Shown here: in pieces, positions 33,575 through 41,456 of the stretch
How positions within the stretch are numbered: position 1 is the stretch's first letter
How the letters are laid out: each line of letters opens with the position of its first letter
Source: Akkermansiaceae bacterium UBA1315
GTDB taxonomy: Bacteria; Verrucomicrobiota; Verrucomicrobiia; Verrucomicrobiales; Akkermansiaceae
Direction: 5' to 3'
Length of the DNA stretch: 41,481 nt
Assembly (NCBI GenBank): GCA_002307065.1
Contig: DBTN01000031.1
Span: 1 to 41,481, forward strand
The notes under the pieces: model-generated
Database searches by the model: none
The model's input: only the letters and a program-made list of their open reading frames with translations
Told to the model about the DNA's origin: nothing
Program-made: the position numbers and the translations under genes

Positions 33575-33817
33575 CGGAACAAACAGTCCTTCCGGGTGGA
33601 CGGGAAGTTGAGAGAGTCGAACAGAGACGACTGCGACGGTCTTTAGCAGCCTCCCAAAGAAGGCAGCTTGGACATACACCGCCACCCCCCCGACCTTTGG
33701 ATCGGGTGTGACATCGTTGCGGTCGACATCAACCGCTCTGTTTGAAGGACTCTCACATCCTCGTCCGCCAAGCGGACAAACATAATCAATCACTTAACTC
33801 TCAAAACCGCAACTCAA
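33575..33817. repeat. Structured intergenic repeat, copy 2
   Basis: Second copy of the element at 28445-28690, same orientation. Matching hairpins: AGTCG/CGACT (33615-33619 with 33628-33632) in place of CCGT/ACGG, and AGC-A-GCCT / AGGC-A-GCT (33645-33652 with 33661-33668) in place of GTC-A-CCTT / AAGG-C-GAC. A further clear hairpin is GTCCGC-CAA-GCGGAC (33763-33777). The shared segments TTTGGATCGGG and CACATCCTC versus GACATCCTC anchor the alignment in loops and linkers. Confidence 0.7.
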
Positions 33818-33899
33818 AAAACGAACAGCTGCGCCCACGTGCTCCGTCAGTCACCTCCTCCGGCACAAAGCTTCCGATTCCATGGCGGGGCGAATGGGG

Positions 33900-34307
33900 T
33901 CACTTGTCGGAAGAATGTTTGGCTTCGGGTGCGGTTTCCTTTTTCTTGGCCCGATCATACGCCTTTCTTGCGGCTGCCACTTTCTTTAAGTTCTCCTCCG
34001 ACCAATCGGAAATGAGGTTCAGCAACGGCTTCAGACTTAGGCCGATTTTTGAGAGTCGGTATTCAACTCTTGGAGGAACGACCGCATAGACTTTCCGCTC
34101 CACCAAGCCATTCCGCTCCATCGTGCGAAGCGTCTGGATCAGCATTTTCTGAGTGATGCCTTCGATGTCTCGATGGAGTTGCGCGAAGCGCCGCTCGCCA
34201 TTTCGCAGGGCGAAGATCACCAGGATCGTCCACTTATCCGCGATCAGATCGAGGGTGTCCCGGGCGGGGTTGGATTGGTTCAAAATACAGGATTCGCCGT
34301 CTTTCAT
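33900..34307 (-). CDS. HxlR-family winged-helix regulator
   Basis: A 135-aa regulator. Typical HxlR features: near the N-terminus a cysteine (GESCILNQ), then DLIADKWTILVIFALRNGERRFAQLHRDIEGITQKMLIQTLRTMERNGLVER and VPPRVEYRLSKIGLSLKPLL. Many HxlR proteins sense electrophiles or oxidants through the N-terminal cysteine. The start is the ATG at 34307 (MKDGESC); an upstream TTG (34334) is unlikely. It is divergent from the PRISE-type reductase and should control it and perhaps itself, through an inverted repeat in the shared 74-bp gap. Confidence 0.92.
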   Translation of the reverse strand: MKDGESCILNQSNPARDTLDLIADKWTILVIFALRNGERRFAQLHRDIEGITQKMLIQTLRTMERNGLVERKVYAVVPPRVEYRLSKIGLSLKPLLNLISDWSEENLKKVAAARKAYDRAKKKETAPEAKHSSDK

Positions 34308-34311
34308 GCTT

Positions 34312-34340
34312 ACTTTTTGGTGTGTATGATACAAAATAGT
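34312..34340. promoter_or_regulatory. Likely HxlR operator
   Basis: ACTTTTTG (34312-34319) and CAAAATAGT (34332-34340) form an inverted repeat in the gap between the divergent HxlR and reductase genes. The symmetry is imperfect by one base. The arrangement fits a dimeric HxlR-type repressor binding between its own gene and its target. Confidence 0.45.
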
Positions 34341-34381
34341 GGGTTCTAGTCAAAATTGAAAAACCATGCGAAAGCGGAGGT

Positions 34382-35443
34382 ATGTCTCAAACACATCAAA
34401 CCGTTCTTATCGTCGGAGTTCAGGGAATCAGCGGGCGCCATGCTGCAGAACATTACGCCAGACAACCTAATACCGAGGTCATCGGCATTTCCCGGCGTCC
34501 GGGCGATTTGCCGGGAGTTCAGCATCTCTCCGCTGATCTCCTGCAACCGGAGGAACTTCGGAGAAAGCTTGAAGGGCTGCGGGAAAGCCTCACTCATGTT
34601 GTCTTCGCCGCCTATCTGGAACGTCCGACTGCCGCCGAAAGAAGTTCGATCAATCGCACCCTGCTGGAGAACCTGCTCGATGGGGTGGAAGATTTTCCGG
34701 CCTTGCAGCACATCGCTTTTTACCAAGGAGGCAAGTCCTACGGTTCCGATCTTGGTCCCTACAAGACACCCGCTCGCGAAGATGATCCGCGGATGATGCC
34801 GCCGAATTTCTATTACGATCAGGAAGATCTCATTCGCCAGCGGCAACAAGGCAGAGCATGGCATTTCACGGCGCTGCGTCCGGATGGGATTGGCGGATTT
34901 GCGACGGGAAATCCGATGAACATCACGATGGTGATCGCCGTTTACGCCGCCCTTTCCAAAGAACTCGGGCTGCCGCTGCGATTCCCCGGCACGGAGGCCG
35001 CTTATCGGGCGGAGATGCAACTTACCTCCGCCGATATTCTGGCCGAGGCAACGATCTGGGCGGGATCAAGCGCCGCCGCGCGCAACGAGATCTTCAACAT
35101 CACCAATGGCGACACCTTCCGCTGGCAGCATCTCTGGCCGCGCATCGCGGAAATGTTCCAAATGAAGGTGGCCGATCCGGCTCCGATCTCGCTCTCCGAA
35201 TACATGGCCGACAAAGAACCGTTATGGAATGCGATGGTGAGCAAATACGGCTTGGCCCCCATTCCCTATGATCAGGTGGTTTCGTGGCCCTTTGGGGACG
35301 CCGTTTTCGGGCTGAACTACGACAACGTTTTCAGCACCATCAAGGCCCGCCGCGCCGGATTTCACAACTGCATCGATACCGAGGAAATGTTCACCGGCTT
35401 CTTCGCCAAGCTGCGTGAGAACCGGGTGATTCCGCCACTTTGA
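34382..35443 (+). CDS. PRISE-type SDR (progesterone 5-beta-reductase/iridoid synthase-like)
   Basis: A 353-aa atypical short-chain dehydrogenase. The cofactor loop VGVQGISGRHAAEHY (residues 12-26) binds NADPH; ISRRPGDLPGVQHLSADLL follows. The active-site tyrosine and lysine region is AFYQGGKSYG ... PPNFYYDQEDLI, matching the altered K/Y motif of the PRISE group. Such enzymes reduce activated enones with NADPH; the bacterial substrate is unknown. Divergent from HxlR and convergent with an aldo-keto reductase, which suggests a small inducible set handling reactive carbonyls or enones. Confidence 0.88.
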   Translation: MSQTHQTVLIVGVQGISGRHAAEHYARQPNTEVIGISRRPGDLPGVQHLSADLLQPEELRRKLEGLRESLTHVVFAAYLERPTAAERSSINRTLLENLLDGVEDFPALQHIAFYQGGKSYGSDLGPYKTPAREDDPRMMPPNFYYDQEDLIRQRQQGRAWHFTALRPDGIGGFATGNPMNITMVIAVYAALSKELGLPLRFPGTEAAYRAEMQLTSADILAEATIWAGSSAAARNEIFNITNGDTFRWQHLWPRIAEMFQMKVADPAPISLSEYMADKEPLWNAMVSKYGLAPIPYDQVVSWPFGDAVFGLNYDNVFSTIKARRAGFHNCIDTEEMFTGFFAKLRENRVIPPL

Positions 35444-35480
35444 AGCGACGGTTGCCTCAAGATCGTCACTGCCTGACGCG

Positions 35481-36491
35481 CTAGGACTGCGTGCTTTTAT
35501 CCACCAGCTTCCCGGCGTGCTCAGGGTAGCGTTCGCCTTGGATGGGATGATCGAGAATCAAGCGGCGAAGGTCAGCGCGGTCGGAGTCGGACAAGGTGAT
35601 TTCCAACGAGTGCCAGTTTTCCTCCAGGTAGGAAATACGCTTCGTCCCTGGGATCGGAAAAATGTCCTGACCTTCGGCGAGCAGCCAGGCGAGGGCGATT
35701 TGTCCCGGCGTGGCACCCTTGGCTTCAGCGATGCGGCTGACAGCGTTCACCAGCGCAGCATTTTGGTCTAACGATTCACTTTGGAAGCGCGGGGCGATGC
35801 GCCGCCAGTCCTTGGCATCGAATTGCTCCGAGGATGTGATTTTGCCGGTCAACATGCCACGCCCGAGCGGAGAATAGGGCACAAAGGCAGTCCCCAATTC
35901 GCGGCAGGTGGGCAGGATATCTTGTTCCGGCTCCGTCCACCATAGCGAGTATTCCGACTGGACGGCCGAGATGGGATGGACGGCGTGAGCTTTTTTCAAC
36001 GTTGCTCCGGAAATTTCCGAGAGTCCGAGAAAGCGCACCTTGCCCTGCTCCACCAGCCGGGCCATGGCTCCCACGGTTTCTTCGATGGGGGTGGCCGGGT
36101 CGAGACGGTGCAGGTAATAGAGATCGATCGTTTCCACGCCGAGCCGCTTGAGGCTTCGCTCGCAGGCGGACTGAACGTAGTCAGCGCTCCCGTTCACGCT
36201 GAGTTGTCCAGGAGAATTGGAGATCCCGCTTAGGCCGAACTTGGTGGCGAGAAAGACCCGTTCGCGATTTCCTAACAGCGCCCGGCCAACCAATTCTTCA
36301 TTGTGTCCGGCACCATAGACATCCGCCGTGTCCAGCAACGTGCAGCCGAGGTCAAGGGCGTGGTGGATCGTGCGGATCGACTCTTCATCGGAACTGGTAC
36401 CGTAAACGCCGCTCATCCCCATGCAGCCGAGGCCGAGGCGGGAAACGGATCTACCGGTGGAAGCAAACGGGGCGGTCTGGAGGCGGTTCAT
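35481..36491 (-). CDS. Aldo-keto reductase (YakC/AKR13-like)
   Basis: A 336-aa NADPH-dependent reductase of aldehydes and ketones. The TIM-barrel opens with RLGLGCMGMSG, then LLDTADVYGAGHNEELVG (catalytic Asp and Tyr), FLATKFG (Lys), DLYYLHRLDP (His), and ends with the cofactor motif IPIPGTKRISYLEEN. The frame runs 125 codons further upstream, but the ATG at 36491 (MNRLQTAPFASTGRSVSRL) gives the standard length. Convergent with the PRISE reductase; likely part of the same electrophile response. Confidence 0.93.
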   Translation of the reverse strand: MNRLQTAPFASTGRSVSRLGLGCMGMSGVYGTSSDEESIRTIHHALDLGCTLLDTADVYGAGHNEELVGRALLGNRERVFLATKFGLSGISNSPGQLSVNGSADYVQSACERSLKRLGVETIDLYYLHRLDPATPIEETVGAMARLVEQGKVRFLGLSEISGATLKKAHAVHPISAVQSEYSLWWTEPEQDILPTCRELGTAFVPYSPLGRGMLTGKITSSEQFDAKDWRRIAPRFQSESLDQNAALVNAVSRIAEAKGATPGQIALAWLLAEGQDIFPIPGTKRISYLEENWHSLEITLSDSDRADLRRLILDHPIQGERYPEHAGKLVDKSTQS

Positions 36492-36554
36492 TGGCGGTGA
36501 GTCTAACTGAGTTTTTTGTTTTTGCCACCCACTGCCCAAACCAGCCGGTCGCGG

Positions 36555-36710
36555 ATGGCCCGTTCTTTTTCCACGCGGCGTTTTTTTATCCGCAGCTTCC
36601 TGGAGCATCCTTTCGATCGCTCGGCGAGCGGTAACCGGTTCGTCGAGAAAGCGGTAAAATTGAGCGCTGTAGACTTCGGCGTAATGTGGGTCCTCCTCAA
36701 TCTGTGGGAG
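36555..36710 (-). pseudogene. Possible gene remnant upstream of the aldo-keto reductase
   Basis: The frame upstream of the aldo-keto reductase contains LPQIEEDPHYAEVYSAQFYR and the following RFLDEPVTARRAIERMLQEA, ending in a basic tail. This looks like natural protein (amphipathic helix, normal composition) rather than a shadow, but it lacks a start of its own, has poor flanks, and matches nothing that I know. It lies at the left edge of the accessory block, next to other decayed mobile genes. Confidence 0.3.
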
Positions 36711-36864
36711 TCCCTCTGTGGGTCGGAATGGCGGAGCGCAGGGTATGAAACTACGAACTTTTGCGCCGATTTCATGCCTCGTGGGCGTCGTTCGCGATAC
36801 TTGGAAGGACGGAACTGAGCTAGCCCACCCCGTTCGGCTCAAATGGCGCGACGAGGTTCCGCCC

Positions 36865-37073
36865 ATGAAACTGCTGCTGGCTCGTGGCCCGGGAGTGGAT
36901 TTGATTCATTTGAGCCAGAACTGGAGGCAGGCCCTCGAAAGCGGTCTCATGGCGTCTTCTGCCGAACTTGCGACGAAGGTCGGCCTAACCTCGGGAAAGG
37001 TGCGTCAAATTGTCCGACTTTCGAGCTCCTGATCCGAGGGTCACGGAATTCCTCTCCGGCCTGAACGGCGGAC
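36865..37073 (+). pseudogene. Frameshifted remnant of a phage/plasmid-type accessory protein
   Basis: One frame reads SQNWRQALESGLMASSAEL then ATKVGLTSGKVRQIVRL and stops at about 37032. A neighbouring frame resumes with FRAPDPRVTEFLSGLNGG. Together they follow the pattern of a widespread mobile-element protein (typical wording: LEDGRYASIAELA ... VSRVLRL ... APDIVEAIL), usually encoded beside site-specific recombinases. A shift near 37015 and the absence of the N-terminal part show that it is dead. It marks an old integration next to the defence genes. Confidence 0.5.
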
Positions 37074-37138
37074 CTAGGGTGTGGACAAGTTACAGACGAA
37101 GATTTACACTACCACCGCACGGCTGTGATCAATCCTAC

Positions 37139-37288
37139 CTGAGAGGCCGTCTGAAAAATAACTCATCAGCGAGAATCCGGCGGTTCGGGCGGCCAGATCC
37201 GAACTGAAATCGTTGAATTTCCGTTCTGTGAAAGAGAGAGATCGAGCCGTTCCAAAGCGTCCGAGATATTTTTCAGACGGCTTCTGAG
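37139..37288. mobile_element. 150-bp MITE-like element
   Basis: 22-bp inverted repeats at 37139-37160 and 37267-37288 match at 20 of 22 positions, with the inner 15 bp (GCCGTCTGAAAAATA) perfect. The 150-bp length, terminal repeats and no coding capacity fit a miniature inverted-repeat transposable element or the collapsed ends of an IS. No clear target duplication is seen. It lies about 100 bp upstream of the defence operon. Confidence 0.65.
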
Positions 37289-37385
37289 CCCCACAGTTGA
37301 CGCGGGTTTCTGGGTAATTTGCAAACACCACCTAGACAATATCCAGAAGATTCTCTAGAACTGGTTCAAACTTTGTGAGAAGGCA

Positions 37386-39476
37386 GTGAAGCTAAGCAAA
37401 CTCAAGATTCAAAATTACCGTCTCCTCGAGGACTTTTCTCTCGATCTCAGTGACGATCTCTCCCTGGTCATCGGAAAGAACAATACGGGAAAAACTTCAA
37501 TCCTCAACGTTCTAGACGGTTTCCTCAACAAGAGCGCGAAGTTCTCTTTTGAAGACTTCAGCATCAGCTTCAAAAATCGCCTTAAAACAAAAGTCGAAGA
37601 TGCCAATGAGATCGAGGAAGAGGCCTACATCGCCGAAGGAATATCCCTGACCCTCTTTATCGATTACAAGGACGGCGACGACATCTCCCAGGTCAGCAAG
37701 GTGATGATGGATCTCGATCCGGAGAATAACACCGTTGTCCTCCGACTCGATTACTCGCTCGACTACCAGAAGTTCGGGAAACTCAGAACTGACTACCGTG
37801 AGTTCGCGGCAAAAGAAGCAGCAAAGCATGGTGCTAAGCCGTCTTACAAGAAAAGAGGGCTACTGGATCTCCTCCAGCAAGATCACGGAAATTATTTCGC
37901 ATTCAGGAAATTGTCCTTAGCTTACGACAAGGGAAATAAGGCCGAAGATCCGGCTCAAGTCATCGACCTAGCGACAGAGGGCGTGAATATCGCCTCCTTA
38001 GTCAACTTCAAATACATCAGCGCGTCTCGCGGGCTTAGCAATCAGAATCTGGACAAACGGCTCTCCGCACAAACGTCTCGAATTTACGAACGCACCGAGG
38101 CCAGAGAGGAACATTTGGGCGCTGTCGAGACGTTCAAAGACCAGCTCAGTGAGGCAGATCAAAGCCTGAGTGTAGTCTACAAGGATCTATTCGGCGATAC
38201 GGTTGAGAAGGTGAAGAAATTCGGAGGGATTAAAATCAACGAATCCGAATTGGAGATCATCTCTTCCCTGCAGCACCGGTCGCTTCTCGAGGGCAACACT
38301 ACCGTCGTCTACAAATACGACGACGATCACAAGCTGCCAGAGAGTCACAACGGCCTCGGTTACATGAACCTGATCAGCATGATCTTTGAGATCACGATCT
38401 TGGTGAAAGAGTTCCAAAGGGACAAAGCTAGCCGTCCCGCCGACATCAACATCCTGTTCATCGAAGAACCGGAAGCCCATACGCACCCCCAAATGCAGTA
38501 TGTATTCATCAAGAACATCAAAAACCTTCTGTCGAAGGGAATCGTTAGGGGCGACGGTGACAATCGCGCTCTGCAATACATCATCACCACGCATTCCTCT
38601 CACATCGTCGCGGATAGTGATTTCGACGATATCAAATACCTCAGGCGCGAAAATAACAGGGTAGCAGCAAAAAACCTCAAAGATCTGAAAGCTGCCTACG
38701 GCGCTGAAACTACCCAGTATCAGTTTCTGACCCAGTATCTGACTTTGAGCAAAGCCGAATCCTTCTTCGCTGACAAAATTATCCTCATCGAAGGAGACAC
38801 GGAGCGAATCCTGATGCCGACCATCTTCAAGAAAATCGACCTTGAGGAAGCTGAGAGGCACCGGCTTGCTGAAACCGACGATCCCCTGCTTGCACTTCGC
38901 TCCCAGAATATTTCAACGATTGAAGTGGGCGCGTATTCCCACATCTTTGAAAAATTTATCGATTTCCTTGGTATCCGCACTCTCATCATTACCGATCTCG
39001 ACGCCATTGGCGCCGACGGGAAAGCTTGCGAGGTCTCGGCTGGCACAGCCTACTCAAACGCAGCCATCAAATTTTTCTTCGGAGACGCAGCAACCCTTGA
39101 GAACCTAAAACCTCTGCCGACCACCCAAAAGCAATTCGTCAAGCAAGCTGATGGCAAGTGGGCAATCGGCAATCCAGGAACACTCTGCGTAACCTTCCAA
39201 ACTTTGGAAAATGGCCGCCAGTCCAGAAGTTTTGAAGAATGCTTCATTCACCTCAATCGCGACTTCGTAACTGGGAAGAAGGCCGATTTCCGAGGTATCA
39301 AGAATGCCGCATACTTCGACGATAATACCAATAATGCATACGTTCTTGCGGGATCGTGCATTAATAAGAAGACGCATTTTGCTTTGGACGTCCTCTACCA
39401 CAGCGACGAGAAACTCTCTAACTGGAAAATTCCAGCCTACATCAAGGAAGCGCTCTTATGGCTCAAAGCAGATTGA
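37386..39476 (+). CDS. OLD-family ATPase/TOPRIM nuclease, GajA-like (Gabija-type defence)
   Basis: A 696-aa class 2 OLD nuclease. N-terminal ABC-type ATPase: Walker A GKNNTGKT (30-37), signature NGLGYMNLI (about 321-329), Walker B ILFIEEPEAHTHP (about 355-367), and a H-loop-like TTHSSHI (about 400). C-terminal TOPRIM: IILIEGDTER (about 465) and LIITDLDAIG (about 535), with the KTHFALDVLY motif near the end (about 665). In Gabija, GajA cuts phage DNA and its ATPase domain senses nucleotides. This protein is longer than the founding GajA (578 aa). GTG start, with AGAAGG just before it. It overlaps the helicase gene by 19 nt. Confidence 0.88.
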   Translation: MKLSKLKIQNYRLLEDFSLDLSDDLSLVIGKNNTGKTSILNVLDGFLNKSAKFSFEDFSISFKNRLKTKVEDANEIEEEAYIAEGISLTLFIDYKDGDDISQVSKVMMDLDPENNTVVLRLDYSLDYQKFGKLRTDYREFAAKEAAKHGAKPSYKKRGLLDLLQQDHGNYFAFRKLSLAYDKGNKAEDPAQVIDLATEGVNIASLVNFKYISASRGLSNQNLDKRLSAQTSRIYERTEAREEHLGAVETFKDQLSEADQSLSVVYKDLFGDTVEKVKKFGGIKINESELEIISSLQHRSLLEGNTTVVYKYDDDHKLPESHNGLGYMNLISMIFEITILVKEFQRDKASRPADINILFIEEPEAHTHPQMQYVFIKNIKNLLSKGIVRGDGDNRALQYIITTHSSHIVADSDFDDIKYLRRENNRVAAKNLKDLKAAYGAETTQYQFLTQYLTLSKAESFFADKIILIEGDTERILMPTIFKKIDLEEAERHRLAETDDPLLALRSQNISTIEVGAYSHIFEKFIDFLGIRTLIITDLDAIGADGKACEVSAGTAYSNAAIKFFFGDAATLENLKPLPTTQKQFVKQADGKWAIGNPGTLCVTFQTLENGRQSRSFEECFIHLNRDFVTGKKADFRGIKNAAYFDDNTNNAYVLAGSCINKKTHFALDVLYHSDEKLSNWKIPAYIKEALLWLKAD

Positions 39477-41374
39477 CTCTTGAACCGGAGGTTCAGCGAA
39501 TTTTAACCAAGATCGATGCCGGAGAAAACTTCCTGCTGAGCGGAGGTGCCGGCAGTGGCAAAACCTACTCGCTCGTCCAGACTATACGGCAAGCTCTGGA
39601 CGAGAGCCCAACATCGGCCATCGCCTGTATTACCTACACCAACGCAGCCGTTCACGAAATCTCCGCTCGGGCCTCACACCCAAATTTAAGGATCTCAACA
39701 ATCCACGACTTCCTTTGGGACGTGATCAAACATTTTCAGAACGAACTTAAAATCGTTCTGATCGAGTTGCTCAACGATGCCGAAAAAACGCAATTTAAAA
39801 TCGAGGGACCGCAACCCATTGCAGCAGACTACTTCGCCGCTCTGCGCGACGGAATCCAGTATAAGGAATACGTACGGCTGAGAGACGGCATCATCTCGCA
39901 CGATGAACTCCTAGTCGTGGCGGAGAAGATGTTCGAAAAATATCCAAAGCTCGGAAAGATTGTTAGGAGCTCTTTCGCCTGCATTTTCGTCGATGAGTAT
40001 CAGGACACTTCCAAGGAAGTCGTGCGAATTCTTCTAGATCATCTCCCACAAACTGGCCGCGGATGCGTCATAGGATTCTTTGGCGACTCAATGCAGTCGA
40101 TTTACGATGACACCGTCGGCGACCTTGATGCTTACACCACCGGCCAGAACCCGAAAGTCCACGAGATCCAGAAGCCGCAGAACCGCCGCAATCCCCTCTC
40201 GGTAATCACTCTCGCCAATCGATTGAGAACAGACGGTCTCACTCAAACTCCATCCGGTGATGCTAAAGCTCCTAACATGGGCGACGGTGTGGTGAAACCT
40301 GGTCGAATCCTTTTTCTCCATTCGGCGAACGCAGATCTTGAGATCGCTCGACGTTATCTCGCGGATACCGAACATTGGGATATCTCTGATCCGAAAAGAA
40401 CGAAGGAGCTCAACCTCACCCACAACCTGATCGCCGATAAGGCAGGCTTCCGTGATCTGATGGACGTCTACGACAAAGATCGGATCATTGAATTAAAAGG
40501 GAAAGTCTCGAAGAAGCTCAGAGACGACACCATCACTGTTCCCGAAGGCGCCACTTTTGGCGATGCTCTGACATTATCGGGAATTCAAGTGGGCGGTAAC
40601 AATGTGCTGGGACATTTCGTGACGCAGAATCCTGTGCTTTTTGAAATCGCCAAAGCTTACAGTTGGGAATCGTTCCGCCGTCTCTACGTGGACAAGGACC
40701 AGCTGGTTGACGACAAAAAGCAGGATCCGGACGAAATAGCCAAGAAGGGTTCGAAAAGAGATCCGCTGATCGCTCATCTTTTCAAGATCGAAAGACTTCT
40801 CGACCTCTACTCGACCGGAAAATTCAATGCGTTTCTCTCGCAAGTGGAGTTTCCCGTCACCAAGATCGAGGATAAACGACGCCTCAAAGAGGCGATCGTG
40901 AATCTTCAAAATTCAGCAACTCAATCAATCGAGGAAATCATTACTCAGGCCCATGATTTGGGCCTCTGCCAGATCGACGACAAAATTGAAAGATTTCGAA
41001 GCGAAGCCGAATACCTCTACAACCGTGTTAAAATTCTTCCTTACTCGCAGTTCCGCGCTCTGTTCCGCTATATTGAAGGCCACACGCCCTTCTCAACCCA
41101 GCATAAGACTAAAGGTCGAGAATTCGAAAACGTCCTGGTCGTCCTCGATAACGGCAGTTGGAACCACTATAATTTTAAAACTCTATTCATTGGCGGCGGC
41201 AGCGAAAACGTGCTGAGAAGAACCCGTAAGATTTTCTATGTTTGCTGCACAAGGGCCATGGAAAATCTAGCGGTATTCTTCCACGAACCACTTCCGGAAG
41301 TTGTCTCGAAAGCCAAAGAATGGTTTGGAGAGGAGAATGTGATCGAACTCCCTGGACCACCTGCCGCAGGCTAA
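39458..41374 (+). CDS. UvrD-like SF1 helicase, GajB-like
   Basis: A 638-aa superfamily 1A helicase. Walker A LLSGGAGSGKTYS (about 26-38), ITYTNAAVHEI (motif Ia), Walker B IFVDEYQDTS (175-184), motif III GFFGDSMQSIYD (about 206-217), a motif V-like STQHKTKGREFENVLVVLD (about 546-564), and motif VI YVCCTRAMENLAVFF (about 594-608). With the upstream OLD nuclease it forms the two-gene Gabija arrangement. It is longer than the founding GajB (494 aa), with an insert between motifs III and V. A good ribosome site (AAGGA) lies inside the nuclease gene. No clear terminator follows before the tRNA. Confidence 0.88.
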   Translation: MAQSRLTLEPEVQRILTKIDAGENFLLSGGAGSGKTYSLVQTIRQALDESPTSAIACITYTNAAVHEISARASHPNLRISTIHDFLWDVIKHFQNELKIVLIELLNDAEKTQFKIEGPQPIAADYFAALRDGIQYKEYVRLRDGIISHDELLVVAEKMFEKYPKLGKIVRSSFACIFVDEYQDTSKEVVRILLDHLPQTGRGCVIGFFGDSMQSIYDDTVGDLDAYTTGQNPKVHEIQKPQNRRNPLSVITLANRLRTDGLTQTPSGDAKAPNMGDGVVKPGRILFLHSANADLEIARRYLADTEHWDISDPKRTKELNLTHNLIADKAGFRDLMDVYDKDRIIELKGKVSKKLRDDTITVPEGATFGDALTLSGIQVGGNNVLGHFVTQNPVLFEIAKAYSWESFRRLYVDKDQLVDDKKQDPDEIAKKGSKRDPLIAHLFKIERLLDLYSTGKFNAFLSQVEFPVTKIEDKRRLKEAIVNLQNSATQSIEEIITQAHDLGLCQIDDKIERFRSEAEYLYNRVKILPYSQFRALFRYIEGHTPFSTQHKTKGREFENVLVVLDNGSWNHYNFKTLFIGGGSENVLRRTRKIFYVCCTRAMENLAVFFHEPLPEVVSKAKEWFGEENVIELPGPPAAG

Positions 41375-41456
41375 GCAGCTTGAAATCCAGAGCCACTTGA
41401 GATCAGCATATTAGAATCTTTTGATTCAAAGAAGTTCGCATCAAATTCAGTACAAT

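Noticed and set aside
33383..33646. 87-aa plus-strand frame before the structured repeat
   Set aside because: No family match and no ribosome site; Ser/Asn/Thr-rich, running into the repeat element.
34321..34336. GTATGATAC near the HxlR gene as a fourth AraC operator
   Set aside because: It shares only TGTATGAT with the unit, lacks the CCGTCA part and has no partner 21 bp away.
36492..36866. N-terminal extension of the aldo-keto reductase frame
   Set aside because: The added 125 residues match no aldo-keto reductase. The ATG at 36491 gives the normal length. Only the central part was kept, as a weak gene remnant.
37139..37288. Neisseria-type DNA uptake sequences (GCCGTCTGAA twice)
   Set aside because: Only these two copies, both inside the terminal repeats of one MITE-like element, in a non-Neisseria genome. 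Coincidence is the simpler reading.
37386..41374. PARIS or retron type defence system
   Set aside because: The ATPase carries its own TOPRIM nuclease domain and the partner is a UvrD-like helicase. PARIS pairs an ABC ATPase with a separate TOPRIM protein, and no reverse transcriptase is present.
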